Shown: positions 43,342 to 50,215 of the stretch, piece by piece
How positions within the stretch are numbered: position 1 is the first letter of the stretch
How the letters are laid out: the number at the start of each line of letters is the position of its first letter
NCBI GenBank assembly: GCA_002423545.1
Contig: DIWP01000025.1
Coordinates: 1-64,000 of the forward strand
Reading direction: 5' to 3'
Origin: Thermoleophilia bacterium UBA6103
GTDB taxonomy: Bacteria; Actinomycetota; Thermoleophilia; UBA2241
DNA: 64,000 nucleotides
Position numbers and translations under genes: made by a program
Notes under the pieces: generated by a model
Database searches by the model: none
Told to the model about the DNA's origin: nothing
What the model saw: the letters and a program-made list of their open reading frames with translations, nothing else

Positions 43342-45603
43342 TCATCCTGCGGCCTTGGAGCGTTCGTCCGAGCCCCCGGATCCTGGGGCTCTCGCGACGA
43401 GCGACTCTATCTCTCTGACGATCGCGCCGCTCTTGTCGAAGCGCATCTCGTAGGCCGGGACCGTGGCGACCAGACGCTCCACCACGTCGAACGTCTTCTG
43501 CCACCAGTCGGCGGTGACGAACGGGCGGATGACGCAGGCCAGGATCCGCCCCGAAACGTCCTTGCGATCGGTCAGCGGCACGACCTCGTTGCGCTCGTCC
43601 TGCCGCAGGAACACCAGCGCCCGCAGCGGGGCCTGCGAGGCCGAGACGAGCGGCACCGTGCCGTGGCTCCAGGTGCCGTGGACCCAGAAGCCGGGGCCGG
43701 AGGCTTCAGGCGGGCCGGAGGCTTCGCCTGCGCCGGCGGCCGTCTCCGAGGGTACCGGCGGCGGCCCGGCCGGCCAGAAGCGCACGATGTTGCGGTCGTC
43801 GCAGAGCACCTCGACCCGCTCGCCCAGGTGCTCGCGCAGCAGGCTCATCGTCGTCGACTTCCCCGCCTCCGAGTGGCCGATGAAGCACAGCCCGGCGCCG
43901 TCCAGCGACACAGCGCCCGAGTGTAGAAACAGCCCGTCGCGGTCGGCCAGCACTCGCGCCAGGAGGATCTGATCGGTCGGGAACAGGGTGACCGACGCCA
44001 ACCCGCCCTTCGCCCACGAGTCGGACCGCGTCTCGTCGTTGTAGATGCGCGCCCGAGTGTGGTCGTCGTTGAACGTCACCACGCGGTGCACGTCCGTGGG
44101 CACGCCGTCGCCGCTGTCGGTCGGCGAGATGCCGAGGTAGATCCACGACCCGCCCTTGCGGAAGATGGCCCACGGGGGCCGGCGATAGACCTGTTTGCCC
44201 AGGTCCTTGTCGCCGAGCTCGGGCAGCCCGAAGTGATGGCGGATGTGGACGATCGGGAGGCCGTCGGCGCCGCGGCCGTCGGATCCGTGGCCAGCGTCCG
44301 GAGCGCTGGCTTGCGCACCGCCGCCGGCTCCGCTGCCGCCCCCAGCGTCGGCCGGCACCTCGAAATCGCGGAACTTGTCCGAGAAGGTGTCATCGGTGAT
44401 CGAACGGTCCGAGTCGACCCGGATGGTCATGCCACCGATCTGCCATGCACGCCGGTGCTCGCGGCGCCAGCGCTCCTTGAACTCCCGTGCTTCTTCGGCC
44501 ACCCGGCAGAGGTACTCGACCCTGGCGCCGTGCCGCCCGTGCTCGAGGTAGCCGTACACGTCGCACCAGCGGCAGTCGGCGCGCAGCTCGCAGACGGCGC
44601 AACCTTCCAGGTACTCGCGCCCACCGCAGACCGCGTCGGCGACCGCCGGAAGGCGCTCCTCCCAGATGCGCTCCAAGGCGCCCGGACGGATGGTGCGCGT
44701 CTCGGCCGGCTCAGTTGAGTCCGATTGGCCGGCCGACTCGTCCGAGGCCGCCCGGCCGGCAGAGCCCGCCGCTTCGAACACGGAGAAGCGCAGTGCCGGG
44801 TCCTTCACGAAGCTACAGTGCGCCACGCCACCGTAGGGGTCGATGTGCACGTCGCGGCGACCGGCGATGCAGGCGGCGTAGAGACGGTCGTCCGAGCCGG
44901 CACGGATCTCCGCCGCCGCGGTCACCGGCGTATCGTCCGACGACAGATCCTGGGGAATCGGCTCGTCGAGGGCGATCACATCGGCCGGGTCGAGCCGCTG
45001 GCGGGCGATCTCCGCGTTGCGGGCGGCGTCGCCGCAGGCGCTCATGAAGAGCCACGAGGCGCCGACTCGCCAGTGCCTGCTCAGCGACTGCGCCAGCTCC
45101 TGCATCGCCTCCCACTGGTGCCAGTTCCGCCGCATCGGGATGAGCTGCACGATGAAGCCGGCGCCGGCCTCCTGCAGCCGCGCGAACCCCTCCATGGTCG
45201 CCTCGAACGAACCGGGCGTACGGGTGACGTCGTCGTGGACCTCGGCGGTGGCGCCGTACAGGGCGATCATCTTGGAGCCCTTACGGGTCAGCAGCTTCGC
45301 GATGGCCGGCGTGATCAGCGCCCCGTTGGTGTTCAGCGAGTAGCCGACGGCCTTGCGGGTGACGTAGTCCAACAGCTCGGCGAAGTCGTCGCGGAGCATC
45401 GGCTCGCCGCCGGAGATGGACCAGCGCCGGGTGCCGAGGGCGCGGGCCTGGTCGGCAACGTCGCGCCACTCGTCGGTGGTCAGCTCGGCGCCCCGCTCCG
45501 CCTCCGTGTCCGCGGTCCACAGCCAGCAGTGGCGGCAGCGGTTGGAGCAGCGGTAGGTGAGGTCGATGGAAGCCTCGAGGGGGAGGCGTGGGATGGACGT
45601 CAC
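43342..45603 (-). CDS. Radical SAM/SPASM protein fused to an HPr-kinase-like domain (C)
   Basis: A 753-residue fusion. GTG 45603 overlaps the stop of precursor 3 (GTGA). Residues 1-180 form the radical SAM domain with C19, C23 and C26 in YRCSNRCRHCW and ISGGEPML. SPASM-like Cys sit in CSFVKD and YLEGCAVCELRADCRWCD. From about residue 415 the protein is of a different type, and residues ~560-753 resemble HPr kinase, with P-loop GHSEAGKS at ~575-582, LCDDRNIV and VFLRQDERNEV. HPr-kinase-like enzymes phosphorylate the C-terminal Ser of lasso precursors such as paeninodin. All four precursors here end in Ser or Thr. A Gly/Ala-rich linker separates the halves. Confidence 0.9.
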   Translation of the reverse strand: MTSIPRLPLEASIDLTYRCSNRCRHCWLWTADTEAERGAELTTDEWRDVADQARALGTRRWSISGGEPMLRDDFAELLDYVTRKAVGYSLNTNGALITPAIAKLLTRKGSKMIALYGATAEVHDDVTRTPGSFEATMEGFARLQEAGAGFIVQLIPMRRNWHQWEAMQELAQSLSRHWRVGASWLFMSACGDAARNAEIARQRLDPADVIALDEPIPQDLSSDDTPVTAAAEIRAGSDDRLYAACIAGRRDVHIDPYGGVAHCSFVKDPALRFSVFEAAGSAGRAASDESAGQSDSTEPAETRTIRPGALERIWEERLPAVADAVCGGREYLEGCAVCELRADCRWCDVYGYLEHGRHGARVEYLCRVAEEAREFKERWRREHRRAWQIGGMTIRVDSDRSITDDTFSDKFRDFEVPADAGGGSGAGGGAQASAPDAGHGSDGRGADGLPIVHIRHHFGLPELGDKDLGKQVYRRPPWAIFRKGGSWIYLGISPTDSGDGVPTDVHRVVTFNDDHTRARIYNDETRSDSWAKGGLASVTLFPTDQILLARVLADRDGLFLHSGAVSLDGAGLCFIGHSEAGKSTTMSLLREHLGERVEVLCDDRNIVRFWPAGPPPVPSETAAGAGEASGPPEASGPGFWVHGTWSHGTVPLVSASQAPLRALVFLRQDERNEVVPLTDRKDVSGRILACVIRPFVTADWWQKTFDVVERLVATVPAYEMRFDKSGAIVREIESLVARAPGSGGSDERSKAAG

Positions 45604-45797
45604 GTACTGCCCAGCTCGCTGCAATACACGCAGTTATCGTAGAGGTTCTTCACCTCACAGGAGATGGCCGCGTCGTTGTAGCCCGAAGGCCATGGCGGCC
45701 CCCCGGAGAAGAGCTTGCAGAAGCTCAGCACCAGCTCATCGCGTGAGCCGCGAGCAAGCACCAGAAGCTGCGGGCGGGTCCAGTCCGTCTTAGGCAC
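45600..45797 (-). CDS. Putative RiPP precursor peptide 3
   Basis: A 65-residue peptide from GTG 45797; AGGAGG is nine bases upstream. The leader has DWTRPQLLVLARG and DELVLSFCK. The core continues LFSGGPPWPSGYNDAAISC, then NLYDNCVYC and ends SELGST. Cys spacing after CK is 19, 8 and 2. An upstream in-frame ATG at 45845 would add 16 residues but lacks a good site. The gene overlaps the radical SAM-kinase start by 4 bp, so peptide and enzyme are made together. Confidence 0.86.
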   Translation of the reverse strand: MPKTDWTRPQLLVLARGSRDELVLSFCKLFSGGPPWPSGYNDAAISCEVKNLYDNCVYCSELGST

Positions 45798-45851
45798 GTC
45801 GCAGGTCCTCCTCCATCCGACTGACATCCCGGACATCATGCTCAAGCACGG

Positions 45852-46037
45852 TCACGACGCCCCCCATGACTGGCAGTGCTCGCAGGGCACGACAGTCCAG
45901 CACAGAGCGTAGACGTTGTTGGGCTCCTGACCCTGGATGCCGGCGAACTTGCAGGCCAGCAGCACCTTCTCCTGCCCGCCGGAACGCAAGAGAACGCGCA
46001 ACCGTGGAGTCTCCCAGCGCCTGAAGCGGTCCGTCAT
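45852..46037 (-). CDS. Putative RiPP precursor peptide 4
   Basis: A 61-residue peptide from ATG 46037. The leader has RRWETPRLRVLLRSGGQE and KVLLACK. The core is FAGIQGQEPNNVYALC, then VPCEHC and QSWGAS. Cys spacing after CK is 16, 5 and 2. A G-run precedes the start. It is the first gene of the locus in transcription order, 54 bp upstream of precursor 3, with a possible promoter 25-50 bp upstream. An HxC pair (CEHC) in the C-terminal motif differs from CVLC and CVYC in the others. Confidence 0.84.
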   Translation of the reverse strand: MTDRFRRWETPRLRVLLRSGGQEKVLLACKFAGIQGQEPNNVYALCWTVVPCEHCQSWGAS

Positions 46038-46061
46038 CGCCCCCCCATTCGACTACGCCGA

Positions 46062-46089
46062 CGATATCCCCCGGTAGCCCAGCCGGACA
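46062..46089 (-). promoter_or_regulatory. Possible promoter of the peptide locus
   Basis: On - TTGTCC (46084-46089) and ATATCG (46062-46067) are 16 bp apart, 25 bp upstream of precursor 4. This is the only plausible pair in the 94-bp gap to the vapC gene, and the -10 is weak. Confidence 0.3.
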
Positions 46090-46131
46090 AGCCACGCTCA
46101 ACGACTGTCCATGGCTCCCAAGCCTCCGCCC

Positions 46132-46533
46132 TCAGGCTTCCGGCAGCGGCACGAGCTCCAGGTCGGTCTGGGCGAAGTCGGCGCCGACGCACAGAAGCGG
46201 CCGACCGGACAGCTTCGCGGTCGCGTAGGTGAGACAGTCGCCGAAGTTGAACGCCGCGGGGTGCCGGCCCTTGCCGAAGCTCGCGTAGGCGGCGGCCGCC
46301 TGCAGCCAGTGAGCGTCCCCGAACGGCAGCGGACTGACGTCGAACTCCACCAGAAAGCCTCGCAGGTCCGCCAGACCGGCCGGCCCGAGGCGAGCCTGCA
46401 GCACCACTGCCGCCTCGGCAAGGGAGGGCGCGCCCACATGGGTAGGCGCCCTTTCGACGAGTATCCGCGTCAGATCCGCCGCCTCCGCCTGACCGAGGAT
46501 GACCGCGACGATGGCGGACGTATCGACGATCAT
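46132..46533 (-). CDS. vapC: PIN-domain ribonuclease toxin (VapC)
   Basis: A 133-residue PIN-domain toxin. IVDTSAIVAVI holds the first acidic residue, GAPSLAEAAVVL the second (Glu), and NFGDCLTYATAK the third (Asp), with ADFAQTDL at the end. VapC toxins cleave tRNA or rRNA. The start ATG lies 3 bp after vapB. It is clearly paralogous to the VapC at 58.1 kb: both have GKGRHPAA followed by GDCLTYA, and both end in LVPLP. Its 3' end is 94 bp from precursor 4 of the peptide locus. Confidence 0.92.
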   Translation of the reverse strand: MIVDTSAIVAVILGQAEAADLTRILVERAPTHVGAPSLAEAAVVLQARLGPAGLADLRGFLVEFDVSPLPFGDAHWLQAAAAYASFGKGRHPAAFNFGDCLTYATAKLSGRPLLCVGADFAQTDLELVPLPEA

Positions 46534-46536
46534 GCC

Positions 46537-46809
46537 TCAGACCCCATCACGGCCGTAGCCCAGGATCTCATCGTCGGCGTGCGGGTCGTGAGGTCTCCCA
46601 CGCAGCTCGGGCGGCACGTGTGGCCACACCTCTTCCTCCAGCCAGCGCGTGACCTCTGCCAGCTTCGCGCTCTTGTCGACCACGGCCGCGAGCCGTCCGC
46701 GCCGCTCCTCAAGAGCCACCCTGATCGCCTGTGTCTTGGATTCCCCGGTGAGTCGAGCCACCTCGGCCGCCAGCCTCTCTACCTCTGGGTTCTTGATGGT
46801 CAGTGCCAC
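46537..46809 (-). CDS. vapB: VapB antitoxin (PSK-type)
   Basis: A 90-residue antitoxin from GTG 46809 (GGGGAG six bases upstream); a slightly upstream ATG is also possible. ALTIKNPEVERLAAEVARLTGESKTQAIRVAL is the usual ribbon-helix-helix N-terminus of Psk/VapB proteins; the C-terminal acidic half (ADDEILGYGRDG) blocks the PIN toxin. It overlaps nothing but lies 3 bp from vapC. The copy at 58.6 kb shares most of the first 40 residues. Confidence 0.9.
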   Translation of the reverse strand: MALTIKNPEVERLAAEVARLTGESKTQAIRVALEERRGRLAAVVDKSAKLAEVTRWLEEEVWPHVPPELRGRPHDPHADDEILGYGRDGV

Positions 46810-46873
46810 GTCCATCTCCCCGTGAGTATGCCGATACACCGATGGTACCGACCATACCGAATGCAGTAAATGA

Positions 46874-46935
46874 GGTGGACGTTCCGGCGCCGTCCGGGTG
46901 GACGTTCCGGCGCCGTCGAGGTGGACGTTCCCCAG
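46874..46935. repeat. Three tandem copies of a 23-bp unit
   Basis: GGTGGACGTTCCGGCGCCGT begins each of two full copies at 46,874 and 46,897, and a shortened copy follows at 46,920. The array lies about 65 bp upstream of vapB in the 219-bp gap to the next module. It could be an iteron-like operator for the antitoxin or plain tandem duplication. Confidence 0.75.
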
Positions 46936-47028
46936 ACTTGCGAGATGACCGTGCGGGCGGCACGCGCCGGCCCGTTCAACCGGCTGCGGCGCCGATGCGT
47001 CAGCCGCCGCGCCGTGCGCCCGCTCGAG

Positions 47029-47409
47029 TCAGCAGCCCGGTGCCTCGATGAAGCGCACGCCCGGCAGGCCGCGGAAGTGGGCATCGTGTGTCCAGACTTC
47101 GGCACCGCGCAGACGTGCCGTGGCGTAGATCAGGCTGTCGGCGAGCGGCAGGCGATGCTCCACACCGAGCCGCGCCGCCGCTACCGCCAGTGGGCTATCG
47201 ACATCGACCACCGTGCCGCATCCCATGGCGGCCACCACTTCCAGCGCCCGCTCACGGCCCGCACGGCGCATCACGGTCCGCAAGACCTCGCACAGACAGA
47301 CAACGGGCACGACGAGGCTGTCGGTGTCCTGAATGGCCCTCCCATACTGCTCGCCCAGGGAGGTGCCGGCGAGATGCTCCAGCCAGCCACAGGAGTCGAC
47401 GACGTTCAC
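47029..47409 (-). CDS. vapC: PIN-domain ribonuclease toxin (VapC)
   Basis: A 126-residue PIN toxin. NVVDSCGWLEHLAG gives the first Asp, PVVCLCEVLRTVM the second acidic residue, and LPLADSLIYATARLRGAEVWTHDAHF the last two. Its GTG start overlaps the stop of the AbrB-type antitoxin gene (GTGA). It is not closely related to the first VapC; its antitoxin is of the other type. It would cut RNA when freed. Confidence 0.9.
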   Translation of the reverse strand: MNVVDSCGWLEHLAGTSLGEQYGRAIQDTDSLVVPVVCLCEVLRTVMRRAGRERALEVVAAMGCGTVVDVDSPLAVAAARLGVEHRLPLADSLIYATARLRGAEVWTHDAHFRGLPGVRFIEAPGC

Positions 47410-47615
47410 ACCCGGTCCTCGTCGTCGCGTTCCACTTGAGTATCCAGTCCCGGCAGGGAGCCGAAAAGCTCGTACGGCTGCCTGACCGGCACAACATGCA
47501 GCACGCCGTCCAGGATCAAAACGTCCATGACCTGCCCGGGCTTGAGGTCGAGCTGCTTGCGTACGTCTTCGGGGATGACGATCTGATACTTGCTCGACAG
47601 CTTGACCTGCGTCAT
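47406..47615 (-). CDS. vapB: AbrB/MazE-type antitoxin of the second PIN module
   Basis: A 69-residue antitoxin from ATG 47615. The swapped-hairpin AbrB domain is TQVKLSSKYQIVIPEDVRKQL with DLKPGQVMDVLILDG. The acidic C-terminus (QVERDDEDRV) is the toxin-binding part. An upstream in-frame extension to 47,699 is not family-like. Overlap with vapC by 4 bp makes this a clear toxin-antitoxin operon. Confidence 0.9.
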   Translation of the reverse strand: MTQVKLSSKYQIVIPEDVRKQLDLKPGQVMDVLILDGVLHVVPVRQPYELFGSLPGLDTQVERDDEDRV

Positions 47616-47705
47616 GGCACGCCTCGCAGTGAGTCTGTCGGCGTCGACCATGCCGCCGACACCAAGCGTATCGTTACTCAATGCGTTCAACGGTAGCATT
47701 ATCGA

Positions 47706-48125
47706 TCACTCCTCGCAACGCTCCAGGATCCGTCCCAGGTACTCCGACGGACCCATGACGATCACGCCATCACGGATCTCGGTCGGGAAGTCCGCGAGGT
47801 TCCCAGTCACCAGCACTGCCCCGATCGCCTTGGCCAGAGCGAGGAACACGAGGTCATCGGGATCCGGGCCCTCCTGCGGCCAAGGCGCGGGTTCCGCCTC
47901 ATGAAAGGCGATCTGCAGCAGCCTGGGCAGCCACGCCGGAGGCAAGCCCTTGGGCCTGAGTCGCCGCCGGTTCAACACTTCCCGGTACTCTGCCACGATG
48001 GAGGGGCAGACGTGGACGGGCGCCTGCCGTAGCAGTACCCGCTCAAGGATGCGGGCGATGTCGCTGCCGGGCTTCAGAGCCGCCGAGACGAGGACGTTGG
48101 TATCCAGGACGACGGCTCGACTCAT
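47706..48125 (-). CDS. PIN-domain toxin of PIN_3/PilT-like type
   Basis: A 139-residue PIN protein of the family annotated as putative toxin component. RAVVLDTNVLVSA has the first Asp; SIVAEYREVLNR the Glu; DPDDLVFLALAKAIGAVLVTGNLADF the later Asp residues. The start overlaps the stop of the upstream 99-residue gene (ATGA), which is the probable antitoxin. It ends LERCEE, 90 bp before the AbrB antitoxin gene of the adjoining module. Confidence 0.88.
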   Translation of the reverse strand: MSRAVVLDTNVLVSAALKPGSDIARILERVLLRQAPVHVCPSIVAEYREVLNRRRLRPKGLPPAWLPRLLQIAFHEAEPAPWPQEGPDPDDLVFLALAKAIGAVLVTGNLADFPTEIRDGVIVMGPSEYLGRILERCEE

Positions 48126-48421
48126 GCGCCGCGCTTCCGCTGTCTGATGCTCTTTCGGGCTGCGCGGATCTCAGCCTCGACGTCTGCCACGGAGGTCTGA
48201 TCAAGGCCGGCCTCCACAGCCCGGTCCTGATCCCGGCGCAGGGCGAGGACCGCCGCGAGGCCCTCCGCGAGGTCCAGCACCGCGGTGCGCTCGTCGGGGG
48301 GCACCGGGAGCAAGACGAACTCGCGATCGCGGCCCGTGAGCAGCAGCGGCTCGGCGAGAGACCCAGGACCGAGCGCCTTCACGCCTTCACGCTGGAAATC
48401 CCGCAGTGGAATGGTCTTCAT
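48122..48421 (-). CDS. Probable antitoxin of the PIN_3 module
   Basis: A 99-residue protein from ATG 48421. It begins KTIPLRDFQREGVKALGP and has LLLTGRDREFVLLPVP, a pattern of Phd-like or related antitoxins that bind DNA with the first half. The basic C-terminus (RAARKSIRQRKRGA) is unusual for antitoxins, which are normally acidic there. The position directly before and overlapping the PIN gene is the main support. The 190-bp gap upstream contains the short direct repeat listed next. Confidence 0.7.
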   Translation of the reverse strand: MKTIPLRDFQREGVKALGPGSLAEPLLLTGRDREFVLLPVPPDERTAVLDLAEGLAAVLALRRDQDRAVEAGLDQTSVADVEAEIRAARKSIRQRKRGA

Positions 48422-48569
48422 GACGGCACCCCTCTGTGCGAATGTCGCCGTTTTGACGACAACAGGAGTGTACCACACGATCTCATGAGCGTCCCGGACG
48501 CCGGCTACGGGCAGACTCGCCCACAGCGCGGTCGATCCGAACGACCCGGCAGTAGTCGAAGGCGGCGGG

Positions 48570-48639
48570 GTCAGTCGGCGTCGTCGTACGGCGGCCACCG
48601 GAAGCGTCGCGGTCAGTCGACGTCGTCGTACGGCGGCCA
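48570..48639. repeat. 28-bp direct repeat at the 3' end of the acetyltransferase gene
   Basis: GTCAGTCGGCGTCGTCGTAC with the following GGCGGCCA occurs at 48,570-48,597 and again with one change at 48,612-48,639, period 42 bp. One copy contains the stop and last codons of the acetyltransferase; the other lies beyond it and repeats the end of the gene (WPPYDD-type). Confidence 0.8.
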
Positions 48640-49287
48640 GACGTAGGGCCGCTCGAAGAAGCCGGGCGGGCAGGTCAGCTCGTCGACGGCCTTGATGACC
48701 CGTGCCGGATTGCCGACCACGACCATGCCGGCCGGTACGTCGCCGACGACTACCGCGCCGGCTCCCACCAGCGCCCCCTCCCCCACCTCGACGCCCGGCA
48801 GCAGCGTGGCGTTGGCCCCGATGCGCGCCAGCCGGCGCACCACGGGGCCGCCCTTGCAGTCTGCGTAGTGAGGGCACTTCATGGGGTGCGGGTCGTCGGT
48901 GAAGGTGACGTTGGGCCCCACGAACACGTCGTCTTCGATGGTCGTGAGCTCCAGGAAGCAGCCGGAGTGGATCCGCACCCGATGGCCGATGCGGTTGCCG
49001 TGCTCGAGCACCGCATTGGTGCCGACCGACACGTCGTCGCCGAGCACGTTGTCTTCCCGGATGCTGGCGCCCTGCCCGCACTGGAAGCGGGCGCCGACGG
49101 TGGTGCCGGCGTAGATGGTGCTGAACGGACGGATGACGGCGTCGGGGCCGACGACGAGCGGCAGCTCGCCTTCAGCGGCCCCCCTCGGCGCCATGCCCAG
49201 CACGCACGGCGGGTGCAGCCGGGCGCCGGCCCCCAGCGTGACGTTGACGGCCACGCGCACGCCGTCGGGCATCTGCGACTCGTTCAT
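48613..49287 (-). CDS. Hexapeptide-repeat (left-handed beta-helix) acetyltransferase
   Basis: A 224-residue LbH-fold acyltransferase. Hexad repeats run through the protein (GDDVSVGTNAVLEHGNRIGHRVRIHSG), followed by DDVFVGPNVTFTDDPHP and IGANATLLPGVEVGEGALVGAGAVV, the part seen in WbpD- and NeuD-like N-acetyltransferases. With a Gfo/Idh oxidoreductase and a DegT aminotransferase nearby, the likely substrate is an amino-sugar nucleotide (the WbpB/WbpE/WbpD logic). Four Cys-containing positions near CPHYADC are unusual. The start region lies in a tandem repeat with three possible ATGs; ATG 49287 gives the longest sensible protein. Confidence 0.85.
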   Translation of the reverse strand: MNESQMPDGVRVAVNVTLGAGARLHPPCVLGMAPRGAAEGELPLVVGPDAVIRPFSTIYAGTTVGARFQCGQGASIREDNVLGDDVSVGTNAVLEHGNRIGHRVRIHSGCFLELTTIEDDVFVGPNVTFTDDPHPMKCPHYADCKGGPVVRRLARIGANATLLPGVEVGEGALVGAGAVVVGDVPAGMVVVGNPARVIKAVDELTCPPGFFERPYVWPPYDDVD

Positions 49288-49325
49288 CCGCGCGACTCGT
49301 TCATGCGGGCGACTCGTTCATGCGG
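49275..49325. repeat. Three 17-bp tandem copies containing the start codon
   Basis: GCGACTCGTTCATGCGG-type units start at 49,275, 49,292 and 49,309. On - each contains ATGAACGAGTCGC, so three start codons exist, one per unit; because 17 is not a multiple of three they are in three different frames. Only the first matches the acetyltransferase frame. Confidence 0.8.
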
Positions 49326-49359
49326 CGCGACCCTCGACCGGCACGGGATGCACAGGTCG

Positions 49360-49776
49360 TCAATCGCCGCCCGACTCGGCGTACGCCTCGGCCGGAAGGG
49401 TGTCCTGTGGAAATACGACCAGCAGCCGTGCGTCGAAGGTGACCACGCGGCTGTGAAGGCGTCGCGCCAGCGCCACGTACATGCAGTCGTAGACGCTGTG
49501 GCGGACCTGGAGGGCCGTACCGAGAGCCGATCGCCACAGGCTGCGACAGGAGACGACCCGCTCAACGAGACCTTCGGCGTCGTCCATGGCACCGAGGAAC
49601 TGCGGCAGGCTCGCCTCCAGCTTCGTCGCCCACTGCCACACGATGCTGGCGTACTCCGCGAAGAAGAGGTCGGGCACGGCGATCTCGTCGACCGACTGGA
49701 GCGCTCGCCGGGCGGCATCGCGTTTCTCGACCGGCCCCAGGAGCGCATACGCGATCACGTTGCTGTCGACGACCAT
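49360..49776 (-). CDS. vapC: PIN-domain ribonuclease toxin (VapC)
   Basis: A 138-residue PIN toxin. VVDSNVIAYALLG has the first Asp; PDLFFAEYASIVWQ the Glu; VYDCMYVALARRLHSRVVTFDARLL the third and fourth acidic positions. It follows the FitA-like antitoxin gene by 4 bp. The module lies between two sugar-nucleotide genes (the acetyltransferase and the Gfo/Idh protein), so it interrupts the sugar cluster. Confidence 0.9.
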   Translation of the reverse strand: MVVDSNVIAYALLGPVEKRDAARRALQSVDEIAVPDLFFAEYASIVWQWATKLEASLPQFLGAMDDAEGLVERVVSCRSLWRSALGTALQVRHSVYDCMYVALARRLHSRVVTFDARLLVVFPQDTLPAEAYAESGGD

Positions 49777-49780
49777 GAGC

Positions 49781-50005
49781 CTACTCCCGCCCGGTCTCTA
49801 TCCATTCGTCGATCTGCTCCGCCGTGACGGCCGGCAGATGCTCCCAGCGCGCCGCGGCACGGTCGAGGATCTCGGCGCGCGATGCGTACCGACTGCTGAG
49901 CGCTTCGCGCAGTTCCTGTTCCAGCGAACGGCCGTTCGCAGCGGCCGCGACCTTGATCCTGTCCACCAGGTCCTCCGGCAGCTTTCTGATCGTCACTGTC
50001 GCCAT
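49781..50005 (-). CDS. vapB: FitA/Arc-type antitoxin
   Basis: A 74-residue ribbon-helix-helix antitoxin. ATVTIRKLPEDLVDRIKVAAAANGRSLEQELREAL is the FitA-type DNA-binding part. The C-terminal half (RYASRAEILDRAAARWEHLP) contains the toxin-contacting helix. Start ATG 50005 is preceded by GGTGATGCTCT, a weak site. It precedes the PIN gene by 4 bp. Confidence 0.9.
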   Translation of the reverse strand: MATVTIRKLPEDLVDRIKVAAAANGRSLEQELREALSSRYASRAEILDRAAARWEHLPAVTAEQIDEWIETGRE

Positions 50006-50102
50006 AGAGCATCACCATCGTGACTGCGTGACAGTGGAGAGTCTACCACCGGTGCTGTCAATCTGCAAGCACCTGCAGTGTGTCTGAAAGCATCGAACCG
50101 TG

Positions 50103-50147
50103 TACACATTCGCGCTGCTCGGATGTCCACGATTCCCAGAGTCACTC
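50103..50147. repeat. Palindromic repeat family A, copy 4 (worn left arm)
   Basis: The right arm TGTCCACGATTCCCAGAG (50,124-50,141) and the flanking TCACTC match copies at 53.5, 57.7 and 59.1 kb. The left arm is reduced to GTGTACACA. It lies upstream of the FitA-type antitoxin gene and downstream of the Gfo/Idh gene. Confidence 0.6.
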
Positions 50148-50215
50148 CGAAGGACCTCCGCCCCCCGTCCCCCGCTCGGGGGGGACTCAACCCCTCGTCC
50201 GTCCGCTCCCCCAGC

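Noticed and set aside
36642..45603. Lasso peptide cluster
   Set aside because: The nucleotidyltransferase and HPr-kinase-like domain suggested it, but there is no asparagine-synthetase-like cyclase and no transglutaminase-like protease, while three radical SAM enzymes are present.
46874..46935. Possible CRISPR array
   Set aside because: Units are adjacent without spacers and only three in number; no cas gene is in the window. The 60-bp and 42-bp arrays also lack spacers.
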